DNA of 64,000 nt from assembly GCF_003269035.1 (NCBI RefSeq), contig NZ_QLTK01000010.1:62001-126000 (forward strand). The letters run 5' to 3'. This document shows, piece after piece, positions 41,535 through 50,697 of the stretch (its first letter is position 1; the number at the start of each line of letters is the position of its first letter). The notes beneath the pieces were generated by a model that was not told the DNA's origin, did not search any database, and was given only the letters and a program-made list of their open reading frames with translations. The position numbers and the translations under genes were made by a program. This DNA comes from Paraburkholderia bryophila. GTDB lineage: Bacteria; Pseudomonadota; Gammaproteobacteria; Burkholderiales; Burkholderiaceae.

Positions 41535-44276
41535 TCAATGCGCCTCTTCCCAATTCAGCCCGGCGCCTACCTCGGCAACCAGCGGCACTTTCAGGTCGGC
41601 AACGCCGCACATCAATTCGGGCAGGCGCTTGCGCACCTCGGACAATTCGGCGTCCGGCACTTCGAGGATCAGTTCGTCGTGCACCTGCATGATCATGCGC
41701 GTGCCGATCTTCGACTCTTCGATCCACTTCTGCACCGCGATCATGGAGAGCTTGATCAGATCGGCGGCCGTGCCTTGCATCGGCGCGTTAATCGCGGCAC
41801 GCTCGGCGGCCTGACGGCGCGGACCATTGCCGCCATTGATTTCCGGCAGCCACAGACGGCGGCCGAAGACGGTCTCCACATAACCCTTGGCCTTCGCGCT
41901 AACTCGCGTTTCGTCCATATAACTCGCCACGCCCGGATAGCGCGCGAAATAGCGGTCAATGTACAGCTTGGCGGCGTCGCGCGTAATGCCGAGGTTCGAC
42001 GCGAGGCCGAACGAGCTCATACCGTAGATCAGGCCGAAGTTGATGACCTTGGCCACGCGCCGCTGATCGTTCGACACTTCGAGCGGCGTCACGCTGAAGA
42101 TTTCCGCTGCGGTGGCGCGGTGAATGTCTTCCCCTTGCGAGAACGCGCGCAGCAGCGATTCGTCGCCGGAAATGTGCGCCATGATGCGCAATTCGATCTG
42201 CGAATAATCCGCCGACACCAGCTTGTGGCCCGGCGGCGCGATGAATGCCTCGCGAATCCGGCGGCCTTCGCCGGTGCGTACGGGAATGTTCTGCAGGTTC
42301 GGATCGTTCGATGCGAGACGCCCGGTGACCGCCACGGCCTGCGCGTAATTCGTATGCACGCGGCCCGTGGTGGCGTTAACCATGCGCGGCAACTTATCGG
42401 TGTAAGTCGATTTGAGCTTCGACAAACCACGATGTTCCAGCAGGATTTTCGGCAGCGGATAGTCTTCGGCGAGCTTTTGCAGCACTTCTTCGTCGGTGGA
42501 TGGTGCGCCGCTCGGGGTCTTCTTGACGATCGGCAATTCCAGCTTCTCGAAGAAAATCTGGCCGATCTGTTTCGGCGAGCCGAGATTGAATTCACCGCCA
42601 GCCAGCACGTACGCTTCGGCTTCCAGTTGAATCAGACGCGCGGCGATTTCACTGCTTTGCAGCCGCAGTTTTTCCGCGTCGATCAGCACACCGGTGCGCT
42701 CCATCTTGCGCAACACGCGCGAGGTCGGCACTTCGATATCGCGGTACACGTACTCCAGCGCTTTCTCCGCGGCCACTTGCGGATACAAGGCCTGATGCAG
42801 CCGCAACGTGATGTCGGCGTCTTCCGCGGCGTATTCCGCGGCCTGCTCCAAAGCGACCTCGTCGAAGCCGATTTGCCCCGCGCCCTTGCCCGCGACTTCT
42901 TCGTACTTGATCGTCTTGATGCCGAGATGACGCAGCGCGAGGCTGTCCATGTCGTGCGTGCGGTGCGATTCGACCACGTACGATTGCAACAGCGTGTCGT
43001 GTTCGATGCCGCGCATTTCGATACCGTAGTTGGCGAGCACCTGTTCGTCGTACTTCAGATGCTGACCAACCTTCTTATGGTCGGCGCTTTCGAGCCAGGG
43101 CTTGAGTCTGGCGAGCACCTCGTCGCGCGGCAATTGCACGGGCGCATCCGGGCCGCGATGCGCGAGCGGCACATACGCCGCGCGCCCGGCCTCGACCGAC
43201 AACGACAAGCCCACGATCTGCGCGGTCATGGGATCGAGCGATGTGGTTTCGGTATCGAACGAGGTCAGTTCGGCCGCGTTGATCGTCTCGAACCACGCGT
43301 CGAATTGCTCCCACGTCTGCACGGTGTCGTAGTGCCGCTCGTGATCCACCGACAACGCCGGCTCCACGTCCACTTGCGGACCCTCCACGACCTCGGCGAT
43401 TTCCACTTCGCGCAACCAGGTCTTGAAGCCGTGGCGCGCAAATACGTCACGCAGTTCCTCACGTGACTCCGGCCGGCTTTGCAGGCTTTCCTCGATCGAC
43501 ACGATGTGCTCGGTCAGATTGCAATTGCGATCGACGGTGACGAGTTTGCGCGCCATCGGCAGGAAATCGAGCGCACGGCGCAGATTGTCTCCTACCGCAC
43601 CTTTGATTTCGTCCGCGTGTGCGACGATGCCATCCAGCGAATCGAACTGCGTGAGCCATTTAAGCGCGGTTTTTGGCCCGCATTTCTCGACGCCCGGCAC
43701 GTTGTCGACCGTATCGCCAATCAGCGACAGATAGTCGATGATGCGTTCCGGCGGCACGCCGAACTTGGCGATCACGCCGGCGCGGTCGAGCTTTTCGTTG
43801 GTCATCGTATTGATGAGGGTGACATGATCCGACACGAGCTGCGCCAGATCCTTGTCCCCAGTCGACACGATCACGTTCATGCCGCGCTGCTCCGCTGCGG
43901 TGCTGAGCGTGCCGATCACGTCGTCGGCCTCGACGCCTTCGATCATCAGCAGCGGCCAGCCGAGCGCACGCACCGCCACATGAATCGGCTCGATCTGACG
44001 TGACAGATCGTCCGGCATGGACGGACGATTTGCCTTGTAGTCCGGATACCAGTCGTCGCGAAACGTTTTGCCCTTGGCGTCGAACACGCACGCGCTATAC
44101 TCTGCCGTGACTTCCTTGCGCATGCGCCGCAGCATGTTGATCATCCCGTAGAGCGCACCCGTGGGACCGCCCTCGGGTCCGCGCAGATCAGGCATCGCAT
44201 GGTAGGCCCGGTACAGATAACTCGAACCGTCGACCAATAGCAGGGTCTTACCTTCAAGGCTTCGTTCTTCAGGCAT
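41535..44276 (-). CDS. polA: DNA polymerase I
   Basis: The 913-residue enzyme has all three domains: the 5'-3' flap exonuclease (LLLVDGSSYLYRAYHAMP, then SADD-like VEADDVIGTL and SLIGDTVDNVPG), the 3'-5' exonuclease (SFDTETTSLDP), and the polymerase with motif A SADYSQIELR, O helix (RRVAKVINFGLIYG) and motif C QVHDELILEV. It removes Okazaki primers and fills repair gaps. Its start codon lies one base from the start of the divergent LOG-family gene, so its promoter must lie inside that gene's coding sequence. Length and motifs are normal. Confidence 0.98.
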   Translation of the reverse strand: MPEERSLEGKTLLLVDGSSYLYRAYHAMPDLRGPEGGPTGALYGMINMLRRMRKEVTAEYSACVFDAKGKTFRDDWYPDYKANRPSMPDDLSRQIEPIHVAVRALGWPLLMIEGVEADDVIGTLSTAAEQRGMNVIVSTGDKDLAQLVSDHVTLINTMTNEKLDRAGVIAKFGVPPERIIDYLSLIGDTVDNVPGVEKCGPKTALKWLTQFDSLDGIVAHADEIKGAVGDNLRRALDFLPMARKLVTVDRNCNLTEHIVSIEESLQSRPESREELRDVFARHGFKTWLREVEIAEVVEGPQVDVEPALSVDHERHYDTVQTWEQFDAWFETINAAELTSFDTETTSLDPMTAQIVGLSLSVEAGRAAYVPLAHRGPDAPVQLPRDEVLARLKPWLESADHKKVGQHLKYDEQVLANYGIEMRGIEHDTLLQSYVVESHRTHDMDSLALRHLGIKTIKYEEVAGKGAGQIGFDEVALEQAAEYAAEDADITLRLHQALYPQVAAEKALEYVYRDIEVPTSRVLRKMERTGVLIDAEKLRLQSSEIAARLIQLEAEAYVLAGGEFNLGSPKQIGQIFFEKLELPIVKKTPSGAPSTDEEVLQKLAEDYPLPKILLEHRGLSKLKSTYTDKLPRMVNATTGRVHTNYAQAVAVTGRLASNDPNLQNIPVRTGEGRRIREAFIAPPGHKLVSADYSQIELRIMAHISGDESLLRAFSQGEDIHRATAAEIFSVTPLEVSNDQRRVAKVINFGLIYGMSSFGLASNLGITRDAAKLYIDRYFARYPGVASYMDETRVSAKAKGYVETVFGRRLWLPEINGGNGPRRQAAERAAINAPMQGTAADLIKLSMIAVQKWIEESKIGTRMIMQVHDELILEVPDAELSEVRKRLPELMCGVADLKVPLVAEVGAGLNWEEAH

Positions 44277-44277
44277 T

Positions 44278-45021
44278 ATGACTAAGAGAAAAGTGATTCC
44301 GAGTCTGCGATCACTCGCAGATCAAGAGCGCGCTACGGCCAAGAAGGCCCGCGCATCGTGGCAGATGTTCACGATTATGGCAGAGTTTATCGAGGCGACC
44401 GAGTACCTCTCGGAGATTCGCCCGGCTGTCAGCATCTACGGTTCAGCGCGTCTGAAACCGAACTCGCCTTACTACAAACTCGCCACGCAAATCGCGCGCA
44501 AGCTGTCGGACGCCGGCTTCGCGGTGATCTCGGGCGGCGGCCCCGGCATCATGGAAGCGGCCAACAAGGGCGCGCATGCCGGCAAAGCGCCGTCGGTGGG
44601 CCTGAACATCGAACTGCCGCACGAGCAATCGGGCAATCAGTGGCAAGACATCTCCCTGCGTTTCCGTCATTTCTTCACGCGCAAAGTCACGTTCGTGAAG
44701 AACTCGGACGCCGTGATCGTGATGCCGGGCGGCTTCGGCACGCTGGACGAACTGGCCGAAGTGCTCACGCTGATTCAAACCAAGAAGTCGCGCCATGTGC
44801 CGATCATTCTGGTGGGCGCAGAGTTCTGGGAAGGCCTGCTCGCGTGGTTCAAGAATTCGCTCACACCCATGGGCCTGATCAATCCGACGGACATGGACCT
44901 GATGCAGGTAATCGACGATCCGGACCAGGTGCTCGAAGCGGTGCTGAAGTTTTATGAGGACCGTGAAGAGACCGAGCCGCATCCGGCCAAGTCAGATGAA
45001 GACCGGATGTTCTATCTGTAA
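44278..45021 (+). CDS. LOG-family (TIGR00730-type) Rossmann-fold protein
   Basis: The 247-residue protein has the LOG signature: SIYGSARL, ISGGGPGIMEAANKGA and VMPGGFGTLDE. Family members are nucleoside 5'-monophosphate phosphoribohydrolases (cytokinin-activating LOG type) or related pyrimidine/purine monophosphate nucleosidases; which activity applies here is unknown. A helical extension of about 45 residues precedes the Rossmann core. ATG 44278 is separated by one base from the polA start, so the two mRNAs overlap in antisense orientation at their 5' ends unless an internal start is used. Confidence 0.92.
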   Translation: MTKRKVIPSLRSLADQERATAKKARASWQMFTIMAEFIEATEYLSEIRPAVSIYGSARLKPNSPYYKLATQIARKLSDAGFAVISGGGPGIMEAANKGAHAGKAPSVGLNIELPHEQSGNQWQDISLRFRHFFTRKVTFVKNSDAVIVMPGGFGTLDELAEVLTLIQTKKSRHVPIILVGAEFWEGLLAWFKNSLTPMGLINPTDMDLMQVIDDPDQVLEAVLKFYEDREETEPHPAKSDEDRMFYL

Positions 45022-45112
45022 GGCGTTGGATTGTTCCGCGTTTGCTTCGTGCTCCGGTGCGGAGCGAATGCCGCTTGACGTCACGCAACGCGATACCATG
45101 CATTCGTGAACG

Positions 45113-46030
45113 CTAACGGGCGGCCTCCAGGCTGCCCGTTTCCGTTATATCGGTCTGATCACCCTGCGCCTGCAGCCATTCGCAGAACAGCGCCACCAGC
45201 GGCGCCTGCGCAACCTCCCGCCTCGCCACCCACCAATAGCCGCGCGCGTCGATACGCGGACCGGCCAGCGGCACCACGAGCCGCCCCGATACCAGTTCGT
45301 CCGCGAGCAGCGGCAGCGGGCCGAGCGCCACGCCGAGACCATCTACCGCGGCCTGCAAGGCCAGATAGAAGTGGTCGAACGACTGCTTCTTCGGGACTTT
45401 CACCGTCACCCCAGCCGCCGATAACCAGTTGCTCCACGCATCCGGCCGCGTGTCGGAATGCAGCAGCACGTGCCGCGCGAGATCGTCCGAGACCTTGATC
45501 GGCGAGCGCTGCAACAGCGCGGGACTGCAAACTGGAATCTCGCTTTCACCAAGGAAATGACCGCTCACGCAGTTCGGCCAGTGAGCCGGGCCGCGCCGTA
45601 CCGCGACGTCGAAACTCTCCAACGTATCGACGGGCGCGTTCGACGTGGATAGCCTCAACTCCACATTCGGCACCTTGCGCTGGAATTGATGCAGACGCGG
45701 CAGCAGCCACTTCATCGCGAAGGTAGGCAGCGCATTCACGCGTAGTACCTGTACGACGCCGGTGTCGCGCAGTTGATCGGTGGCGAGCGCGATGCTGTCG
45801 AACGCGGCCTGCACGGTGGAGAGATAACGGCGGCCGTCCTCGGTAAGACGCACGCGTTTGCCGTGACGGTGGAACACCTGCACGCCGAGCCACGTTTCGA
45901 AAGCCGCAACCTGACGGCTGATTGCACCGTGCGTCACATGCAATTCGTTTGCGGCAGCGGTGAAGCTTTCATGCCGCGCCGCGGCTTCGAAGGCGCGCAG
46001 CGCCGGAAAGGGAGGAAGGTTACGGGCCAT
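45113..46030 (-). CDS. LysR-family regulator (GcvA-like)
   Basis: The 305-residue protein has an N-terminal winged helix (ALRAFEAAARHESFTAAANE, LHVTHGAISRQVAAFE, about residues 10-48) and a periplasmic-binding-like effector domain (FAMKWLLPRLHQF; FDVAVRRGP; ALGPLPLLADEL). The LPPFPALRAFEAAARH start and the MKWLLPRL motif are typical of the GcvA subgroup. It diverges from the split chromate-transporter genes with 97 bp between, so it most likely controls them; the effector is unknown. Chromate or sulfate stress is a possibility from context. Confidence 0.92.
   Translation of the reverse strand: MARNLPPFPALRAFEAAARHESFTAAANELHVTHGAISRQVAAFETWLGVQVFHRHGKRVRLTEDGRRYLSTVQAAFDSIALATDQLRDTGVVQVLRVNALPTFAMKWLLPRLHQFQRKVPNVELRLSTSNAPVDTLESFDVAVRRGPAHWPNCVSGHFLGESEIPVCSPALLQRSPIKVSDDLARHVLLHSDTRPDAWSNWLSAAGVTVKVPKKQSFDHFYLALQAAVDGLGVALGPLPLLADELVSGRLVVPLAGPRIDARGYWWVARREVAQAPLVALFCEWLQAQGDQTDITETGSLEAAR
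45116..45142 (+). terminator. Probable terminator of the LOG gene
   Basis: ACGGGCGGCC (45116-45125) and GGCTGCCCGT (45130-45139) pair with one mismatch around a short TCCA loop, followed by TTTCC. It lies within the 3' end of the convergent LysR gene. Confidence 0.55.
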
Positions 46031-46127
46031 GCTTGTGATTCTAAGTCACAAAGCCGCGCCGAAAAATCGTTTTGCATGCAGTCCGTTCGGCGTTAACCTG
46101 CTGAGCTTGAACTGGAAGCTTAGCGAT

Positions 46128-46697
46128 ATGGATCACGACCTCACCTCATCCGAGACCGGCCTCGCGCCGACGCCCACGCTGCGGGAAATTTTCGGCGGTT
46201 TTCTCGGCCTTGGGCTGATCTCTTTCGGCGGCGCGCTGCCGTTGGCGCGGCGCGCGCTGGTCGAACAACGCCGCTGGCTGAGCAGCGAAGAATTCACCGA
46301 CCTGCTGGGGCTGTGCCAATTCCTGCCGGGCGGCAATGTCATCAATCTGTCGGTGGCCATGGGCATGCGTTTTCGCGGCGTGCCCGGGGCGCTGGCCGGT
46401 CTGCTTGGGTTGATCGCAGGGCCTTCGCTGGTGGTGATCGGACTCGGCGTGCTGTACGAACATACGCAGAACGACCCGCACGTTCGTCATCTGTTTGCCG
46501 GGCTTGCCGCTGCGGCGGCAGGGCTGTTGATCGCGATGGCGGTGAAGATCGTGCTGCCGTTGCGTGGCAAACCCCTGGCCGCGCTAATTGCCGTGCTCGG
46601 TTTCATCGCGATTGCGATCTTGCGGCTGCCGTTGCTGCCGACCATGCTGGTACTCACACCGCTCAGCATCTACATCGCGTCGAGGAGCGCACGATGA
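46128..46697 (+). CDS. Chromate transporter, N-terminal half
   Basis: The 189-residue membrane protein is a short-chain CHR protein corresponding to one half of ChrA: EIFGGFLGLGLISFGG, the LCQFLPGG motif with conserved Asn/Pro residues, and six or so hydrophobic segments. Short-chain CHR proteins work in pairs with opposite topology to export chromate. The next gene, overlapping by ATGA, is the partner half. ATG 46128 has only a weak purine-rich site before it (GAAGCTTAGCG). The pair is transcribed divergently from a LysR gene. Confidence 0.9.
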   Translation: MDHDLTSSETGLAPTPTLREIFGGFLGLGLISFGGALPLARRALVEQRRWLSSEEFTDLLGLCQFLPGGNVINLSVAMGMRFRGVPGALAGLLGLIAGPSLVVIGLGVLYEHTQNDPHVRHLFAGLAAAAAGLLIAMAVKIVLPLRGKPLAALIAVLGFIAIAILRLPLLPTMLVLTPLSIYIASRSAR

Positions 46698-47224
46698 ACG
46701 ACACGCTCATTGCTCTCGCCGTCATTTTCAGCCAGCTTTCGCTGCTCGCATTCGGCGGCGGAAATACGATTCTTCCGGAGATGCAGCGGCAAGTGGTGGA
46801 CGTGCACCATTGGATGCCGGCCAGCGAATTCAGCGCGCTGTTCGCGCTCGCTCAGGCCGCGCCGGGGCCCAATCTGATGATCGTCACGCTGGTGGGCTGG
46901 CACGTGGCCGGTTGGGCGGGGATGCTGGTGACTTCCGTGGCGAAGTTCGGGCCGTCATCGCTCGTGACGATACTGGCGTTGCATGCCTGGGAGCGGTTTA
47001 AGGACCGTCCGTGGCGGCGTTATGCGCAGTTGGGGCTGGTGCCGGTCACGGCGGGGATTGTCGCGGCGAGCGCGGTACTGATCGCCAAGGCCTCGGATCC
47101 GACGGCGATTGCCTGGGGGATTACTGCGTTGACGGCGGCGTTGTCGTTGAAAACGCGAGTTCATCCGCTGTGGCTGCTGGCGGCAGGGAGTTTGATCGGG
47201 TTGACGGGGTTCGGGCAGATGTGA
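46694..47224 (+). CDS. Chromate transporter, C-terminal half
   Basis: A 176-residue partner CHR protein with LLAFGGGNTILPEM, ALAQAAPGPNLM and several hydrophobic helices. The ATG overlaps the stop of the first half and has GAGGAG before it, so the two are translated together and probably form a heterodimeric exporter. Substrates could be chromate or another oxyanion; the family is named for chromate. Confidence 0.9.
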   Translation: MNDTLIALAVIFSQLSLLAFGGGNTILPEMQRQVVDVHHWMPASEFSALFALAQAAPGPNLMIVTLVGWHVAGWAGMLVTSVAKFGPSSLVTILALHAWERFKDRPWRRYAQLGLVPVTAGIVAASAVLIAKASDPTAIAWGITALTAALSLKTRVHPLWLLAAGSLIGLTGFGQM

Positions 47225-47258
47225 GGCCCGAACCCGCGAGAAGCCCGCCGAGTCTGAC

Positions 47259-48785
47259 TTACTGAAACGCCACTTCCGCAAAACTCCGCAGCTTCCGGCT
47301 ATGCAAGCGATGCAGCCCGTTCATCCGCAATAGCTCCATCGCCTTCACGCCGATCTGCAAATGCTGGTCGACCTGCGCGCGATAAAACTGGTCGGCCATG
47401 CCGGGCAGCTTCAACTCGCCGTGCAGCGGCTTGTCCGACACGCAAAGCAAGGTCCCGTAAGGCACCCGGAAACGGAAACCGTTCGCGGCAATCGTCGCGC
47501 TTTCCATATCGAGCGCGACCGCACGACTTTGCGACAGCCGCTGCACCGGCTCGCGATGATCCCGCAACTCCCAGTTGCGGTTATCCACGCTGGCCACCGT
47601 GCCGGTACGCATCACCCGCTTAAGCTCGACGCCGTCCAGTTGCGTAATCTGCGCGACCGCGCGCTCCAGCGCCACCTGCACTTCGGCGAGCGCCGGAATC
47701 GGCACCCACAGCGGCAGATCGTCGTCCAGTACATGATCCTCGCGCACATAGCCGTGCGCCAGCACATAGTCGCCGAGACGCTGCGTATTGCGCAGACCGG
47801 CGCAGTGGCCGAGCATGATCCACGCATGCGGACGCAGCACGGCGATGTGATCGGTGATCGTCTTCGCGTTCGACGGCCCGACGCCGATGTTGACCATCGT
47901 GATGCCGCTGCCGTCCGCGCGCTTCAGGTGATACGCCGGCATTTGCGGCAGACGTGGCGGCGGCGTGCCCTCCTGCGCCTCTTCGCCGAGATTCTCGTTG
48001 TACGTGATCACGTCGCCGGGTTCGACGAACGACGTGTATTCGCTGCGATAGGCGCGCAGTTCTTCGTCGTCGGTATGGGCCATCATCGTGCGACCGAGTT
48101 TGACGAACTCGTCGATATAGAACTGGTAGTTCGTGTACAGCACGTAGTTCTGGCAATGCGTGGGTGACGTCGCCGTATAGTGCTTCAACCGATGCAGCGA
48201 GAAATCCACCCGCGCCGCCGTGAACAGCGCGAGCGGATGCGGCTCGCCCGGCAACGGCTCGTACGTGCCATTGACGATGCGATCGTCGAGCAACGCGAGG
48301 TCGGGCACGTCGAACACGTCGCGCATCAGGAACAGGCGCTCGCGATCCAGATCGCCTTCGAGGTGGATGCCCTCGGCGAACGCGAAGTGAATCGGAATCG
48401 GCTGTTCCGACACGCCCACTTCGATCTTCACATGGTGATTCTTGGCCAGCAGACGCAGTTGCTCGCGATAGTAATTGCCGAACAGATCCGGCCGCGTCAC
48501 GGTCGTCTCGAACATGCCCGGACCCGCGACGAAACCATACGAGCGACGCGAGTCGATGTGCGTGTTGACCTCGGTGCGCACGCGCACGAACGGGTAGCAG
48601 GCGCGCACCCGGCGTTCGAACAATTCGTTGCGGCGATAGCGCGCAAAAGCGTCGCGCAGGAACGAGGTGTTCGCTTCGTATATCGCCGAGAGGTAGGTGA
48701 CGGCCTCGGTGGCGTCGTCGAAGGATTCGGTTGGGAAGCTGCTGGCGGGAGTCTGCACCGCGCGTTGATTGGTATCGTTGTTCAT
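47259..48785 (-). CDS. amn: AMP nucleosidase
   Basis: The 508-residue enzyme splits AMP into adenine and ribose 5-phosphate, regulating purine pools. It has the AMP-nucleosidase N-terminal domain (FARYRRNELFERRVRACYPFVR in part, SYGFVAGPGMFETTVTRPDLF) and a C-terminal nucleoside-phosphorylase fold (VNIGVGPSNAKTITDH; LGHCAGLR; AVALDMESATIAANG; VSDKPLHGELKLPG). ATG 48785 was chosen because GAGG is nine bases upstream; ATG 48791 is nearly as good. It converges with the chromate genes and diverges from DUF2782. Confidence 0.95.
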   Translation of the reverse strand: MNNDTNQRAVQTPASSFPTESFDDATEAVTYLSAIYEANTSFLRDAFARYRRNELFERRVRACYPFVRVRTEVNTHIDSRRSYGFVAGPGMFETTVTRPDLFGNYYREQLRLLAKNHHVKIEVGVSEQPIPIHFAFAEGIHLEGDLDRERLFLMRDVFDVPDLALLDDRIVNGTYEPLPGEPHPLALFTAARVDFSLHRLKHYTATSPTHCQNYVLYTNYQFYIDEFVKLGRTMMAHTDDEELRAYRSEYTSFVEPGDVITYNENLGEEAQEGTPPPRLPQMPAYHLKRADGSGITMVNIGVGPSNAKTITDHIAVLRPHAWIMLGHCAGLRNTQRLGDYVLAHGYVREDHVLDDDLPLWVPIPALAEVQVALERAVAQITQLDGVELKRVMRTGTVASVDNRNWELRDHREPVQRLSQSRAVALDMESATIAANGFRFRVPYGTLLCVSDKPLHGELKLPGMADQFYRAQVDQHLQIGVKAMELLRMNGLHRLHSRKLRSFAEVAFQ

Positions 48786-48985
48786 CTTCATTCGCCTCGA
48801 TTGATGCGACGACATTACCACGGAACCCGCGATCGCCAAATGCCCCTGCAGCGCGTGCAACCCCGGCCTTCGCATGTCCGGCAAGATTGCGCGCGCGCCG
48901 CGCGAAAGCAGCGCAAAATAAGGCGATCACGCCCGTAGGCCTGGCTGGATTTGCTAGAATCGGGCCACCATATTGGAGAATCACC

Positions 48986-49381
48986 ATGAAGCCGCTCCTT
49001 CCCGTCGCCGTTGCACTGGCTCTCGCCTTTGGCAACGCCGCGATGGCTGCCCAGCCTGTCGATGACACTCCGGCCCCCGGCGCACCCCAGTCGGCCAACG
49101 AACGTGCCGGCTTGCCCGACCTGGAGAAGATCAATCGTCCGGCCGCCGAGGTCAGTTCGAAGGTCGAAATCAATGTCCCGCGTACCCCGAGCTTCTACGA
49201 AAAAAGCGGCAACGGCACCGAAATCACCGAATACCGCGACAAAGGCAAGCCCGTCGAAATCAATGTGCATTCGAACCTCGGCACCCGCTATCAGATGAGC
49301 GCGCCGCTCGACACATCGCCGAAAGTGCGCGACAACGGCCAGGCCAGCACGCGTTTGCCGTCCGTGCATTTGAGTTATTGA
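48986..49381 (+). CDS. DUF2782 domain-containing secreted protein
   Basis: The 131-residue protein starts with a Sec signal peptide (KPLLPVAVALALAFGNAAMA, cleaved near AMAA) and ends with the DUF2782 core (TEITEYRDKGKPVEINVHS, GTRYQM). It is probably periplasmic, and its function is not known. TTGGAGAA precedes the ATG. In Burkholderiaceae this gene regularly lies before thrB, as here. Confidence 0.82.
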   Translation: MKPLLPVAVALALAFGNAAMAAQPVDDTPAPGAPQSANERAGLPDLEKINRPAAEVSSKVEINVPRTPSFYEKSGNGTEITEYRDKGKPVEINVHSNLGTRYQMSAPLDTSPKVRDNGQASTRLPSVHLSY

Positions 49382-49701
49382 TGGTTTGAGACGTCGCGGG
49401 CGTGACGGTCCCGTGCGGACTGCCGGAGCCGGATGCGCATGTGTTGCGCAGCGTCTCCTTGGGCTTTTAGCCTGCTTGCCGAACGGACTTCACTGAGGCG
49501 CCACGGCGTTGAGTGCGATACCGCGCTCGCCTGACGGCCCTGACGGACCGAGTGTTCGGCACCGCGTCCGCCACCGCGTGCTGTCTTTGCTGCAGTCGCC
49601 GTTTTCACCCCTGTTTTTGCCGCTGTCTTGCCGCCGCTTTTGCCGCACCTCGCACTGGCCGTACCAAGCCAGCCCGACCAACCTGATCCGACGTTTCCCG
49701 C
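49382..49701. other. Gap between DUF2782 and thrB
   Basis: The 320-bp gap has no supported gene; the minus-strand frame at 49375-49734 is a Gly/Arg/Thr-rich shadow of low-complexity DNA. The promoter of thrB may be here, but no clear hexamers were found. Tandem gccg/ttttgccgc-type repeats lie around 49610-49650. Confidence 0.5.
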
Positions 49702-50697
49702 ATGGCTGTCTTCACCGCTGTCACCGAATCCCAACTAGCTGAATGGATGTGCCACTACGATCTCGGCGACGTCGTCGAGTTGCGCGGCATTTCATCCGGC
49801 ATCGAGAACAGCAACTTCTTTCTGACGACGACGCGCGGCGAATACGTCCTCACGATTTTCGAAAAACTGACGGCCGACCAACTGCCGTTCTATCTCGACC
49901 TCATGCAGCATCTGGCCGCGCATCGCGTGCCGGTGCCGGACCCGCTGCCGCGCGAAGACGGCACGCTGTTCGGCACGTTGAGCGGCAAGCCCGCGACCAT
50001 CGTCACCAAGCTGGAAGGTGCCCCGGAATTGTCGCCAGGCGTCGAACACTGCGTCGAAGTCGGGCAGATGATGGCGCGCATGCACCTCGCGGGTCGCGAC
50101 TATCCGCGCTATCAGCCGAATCTGCGCAGCCTGCCGTGGTGGCAGGAAACCGTGCCGACCGTGCTGCCGTTTCTGGAAGGCGAGCAGCGTGATCTGCTGG
50201 TATCGGAACTGGCGCATCAGGAAGCCTTCTTCGCGTCGGCCGATTACGCCGCGCTGCCCGAAGGCCCCTGCCACGCCGACCTGTTCCGCGACAACGCGAT
50301 GTTCGCTCATGCCGCGCCCGACACGGGCCACGAAGTGCGCCTCGGCGGCTTTTTCGACTTCTATTTCGCCGGCTGCGACAAGTGGTTGTTCGACATCGCG
50401 GTCGCCGTCAACGACTGGTGCGTCGACCTCGCCACCGGCAAGCTGAACGAAGAACGCACCGAGGCCATGCTGCGCGCCTATCAGACCGTACGGCCGTTTA
50501 CCGTCGAAGAAAACCGCCATTGGGGCGACATGCTGCGCGCCGGCGCGTACCGCTTTTGGGTCTCGCGCCTGTATGATTTTCATTTGCCGCGCGCGGCGGA
50601 ACTGCTTAAACCGCACGACCCCGGCCATTTCGAGCGCATTCTGCGCGAACGCCTTTCCGGCGTTGCACTCCCAGGCATTCATACCTCATGCAACTGA
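49702..50697 (+). CDS. thrB: Homoserine kinase
   Basis: The 331-residue enzyme phosphorylates homoserine in threonine synthesis. It belongs to the aminoglycoside-phosphotransferase-like ThrB type used by pseudomonads and Burkholderia, not the GHMP kinase of E. coli. Visible are GISSGIENSNFFLTT (ATP loop), HADLFRDNAMF (catalytic Asp and Asn) and GFFDFYFAGCDKWLFDIA (metal-binding Asp). Its 3' end overlaps the next gene by ten bases. thrC and hom are not in the window. Confidence 0.95.
   Translation: MAVFTAVTESQLAEWMCHYDLGDVVELRGISSGIENSNFFLTTTRGEYVLTIFEKLTADQLPFYLDLMQHLAAHRVPVPDPLPREDGTLFGTLSGKPATIVTKLEGAPELSPGVEHCVEVGQMMARMHLAGRDYPRYQPNLRSLPWWQETVPTVLPFLEGEQRDLLVSELAHQEAFFASADYAALPEGPCHADLFRDNAMFAHAAPDTGHEVRLGGFFDFYFAGCDKWLFDIAVAVNDWCVDLATGKLNEERTEAMLRAYQTVRPFTVEENRHWGDMLRAGAYRFWVSRLYDFHLPRAAELLKPHDPGHFERILRERLSGVALPGIHTSCN

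Noticed and set aside
41379..43466. 695-codon plus-strand ORF opposite polA
   Set aside because: Shadow of polA; His/Arg/Gln-rich composition with no motif or ribosome site.
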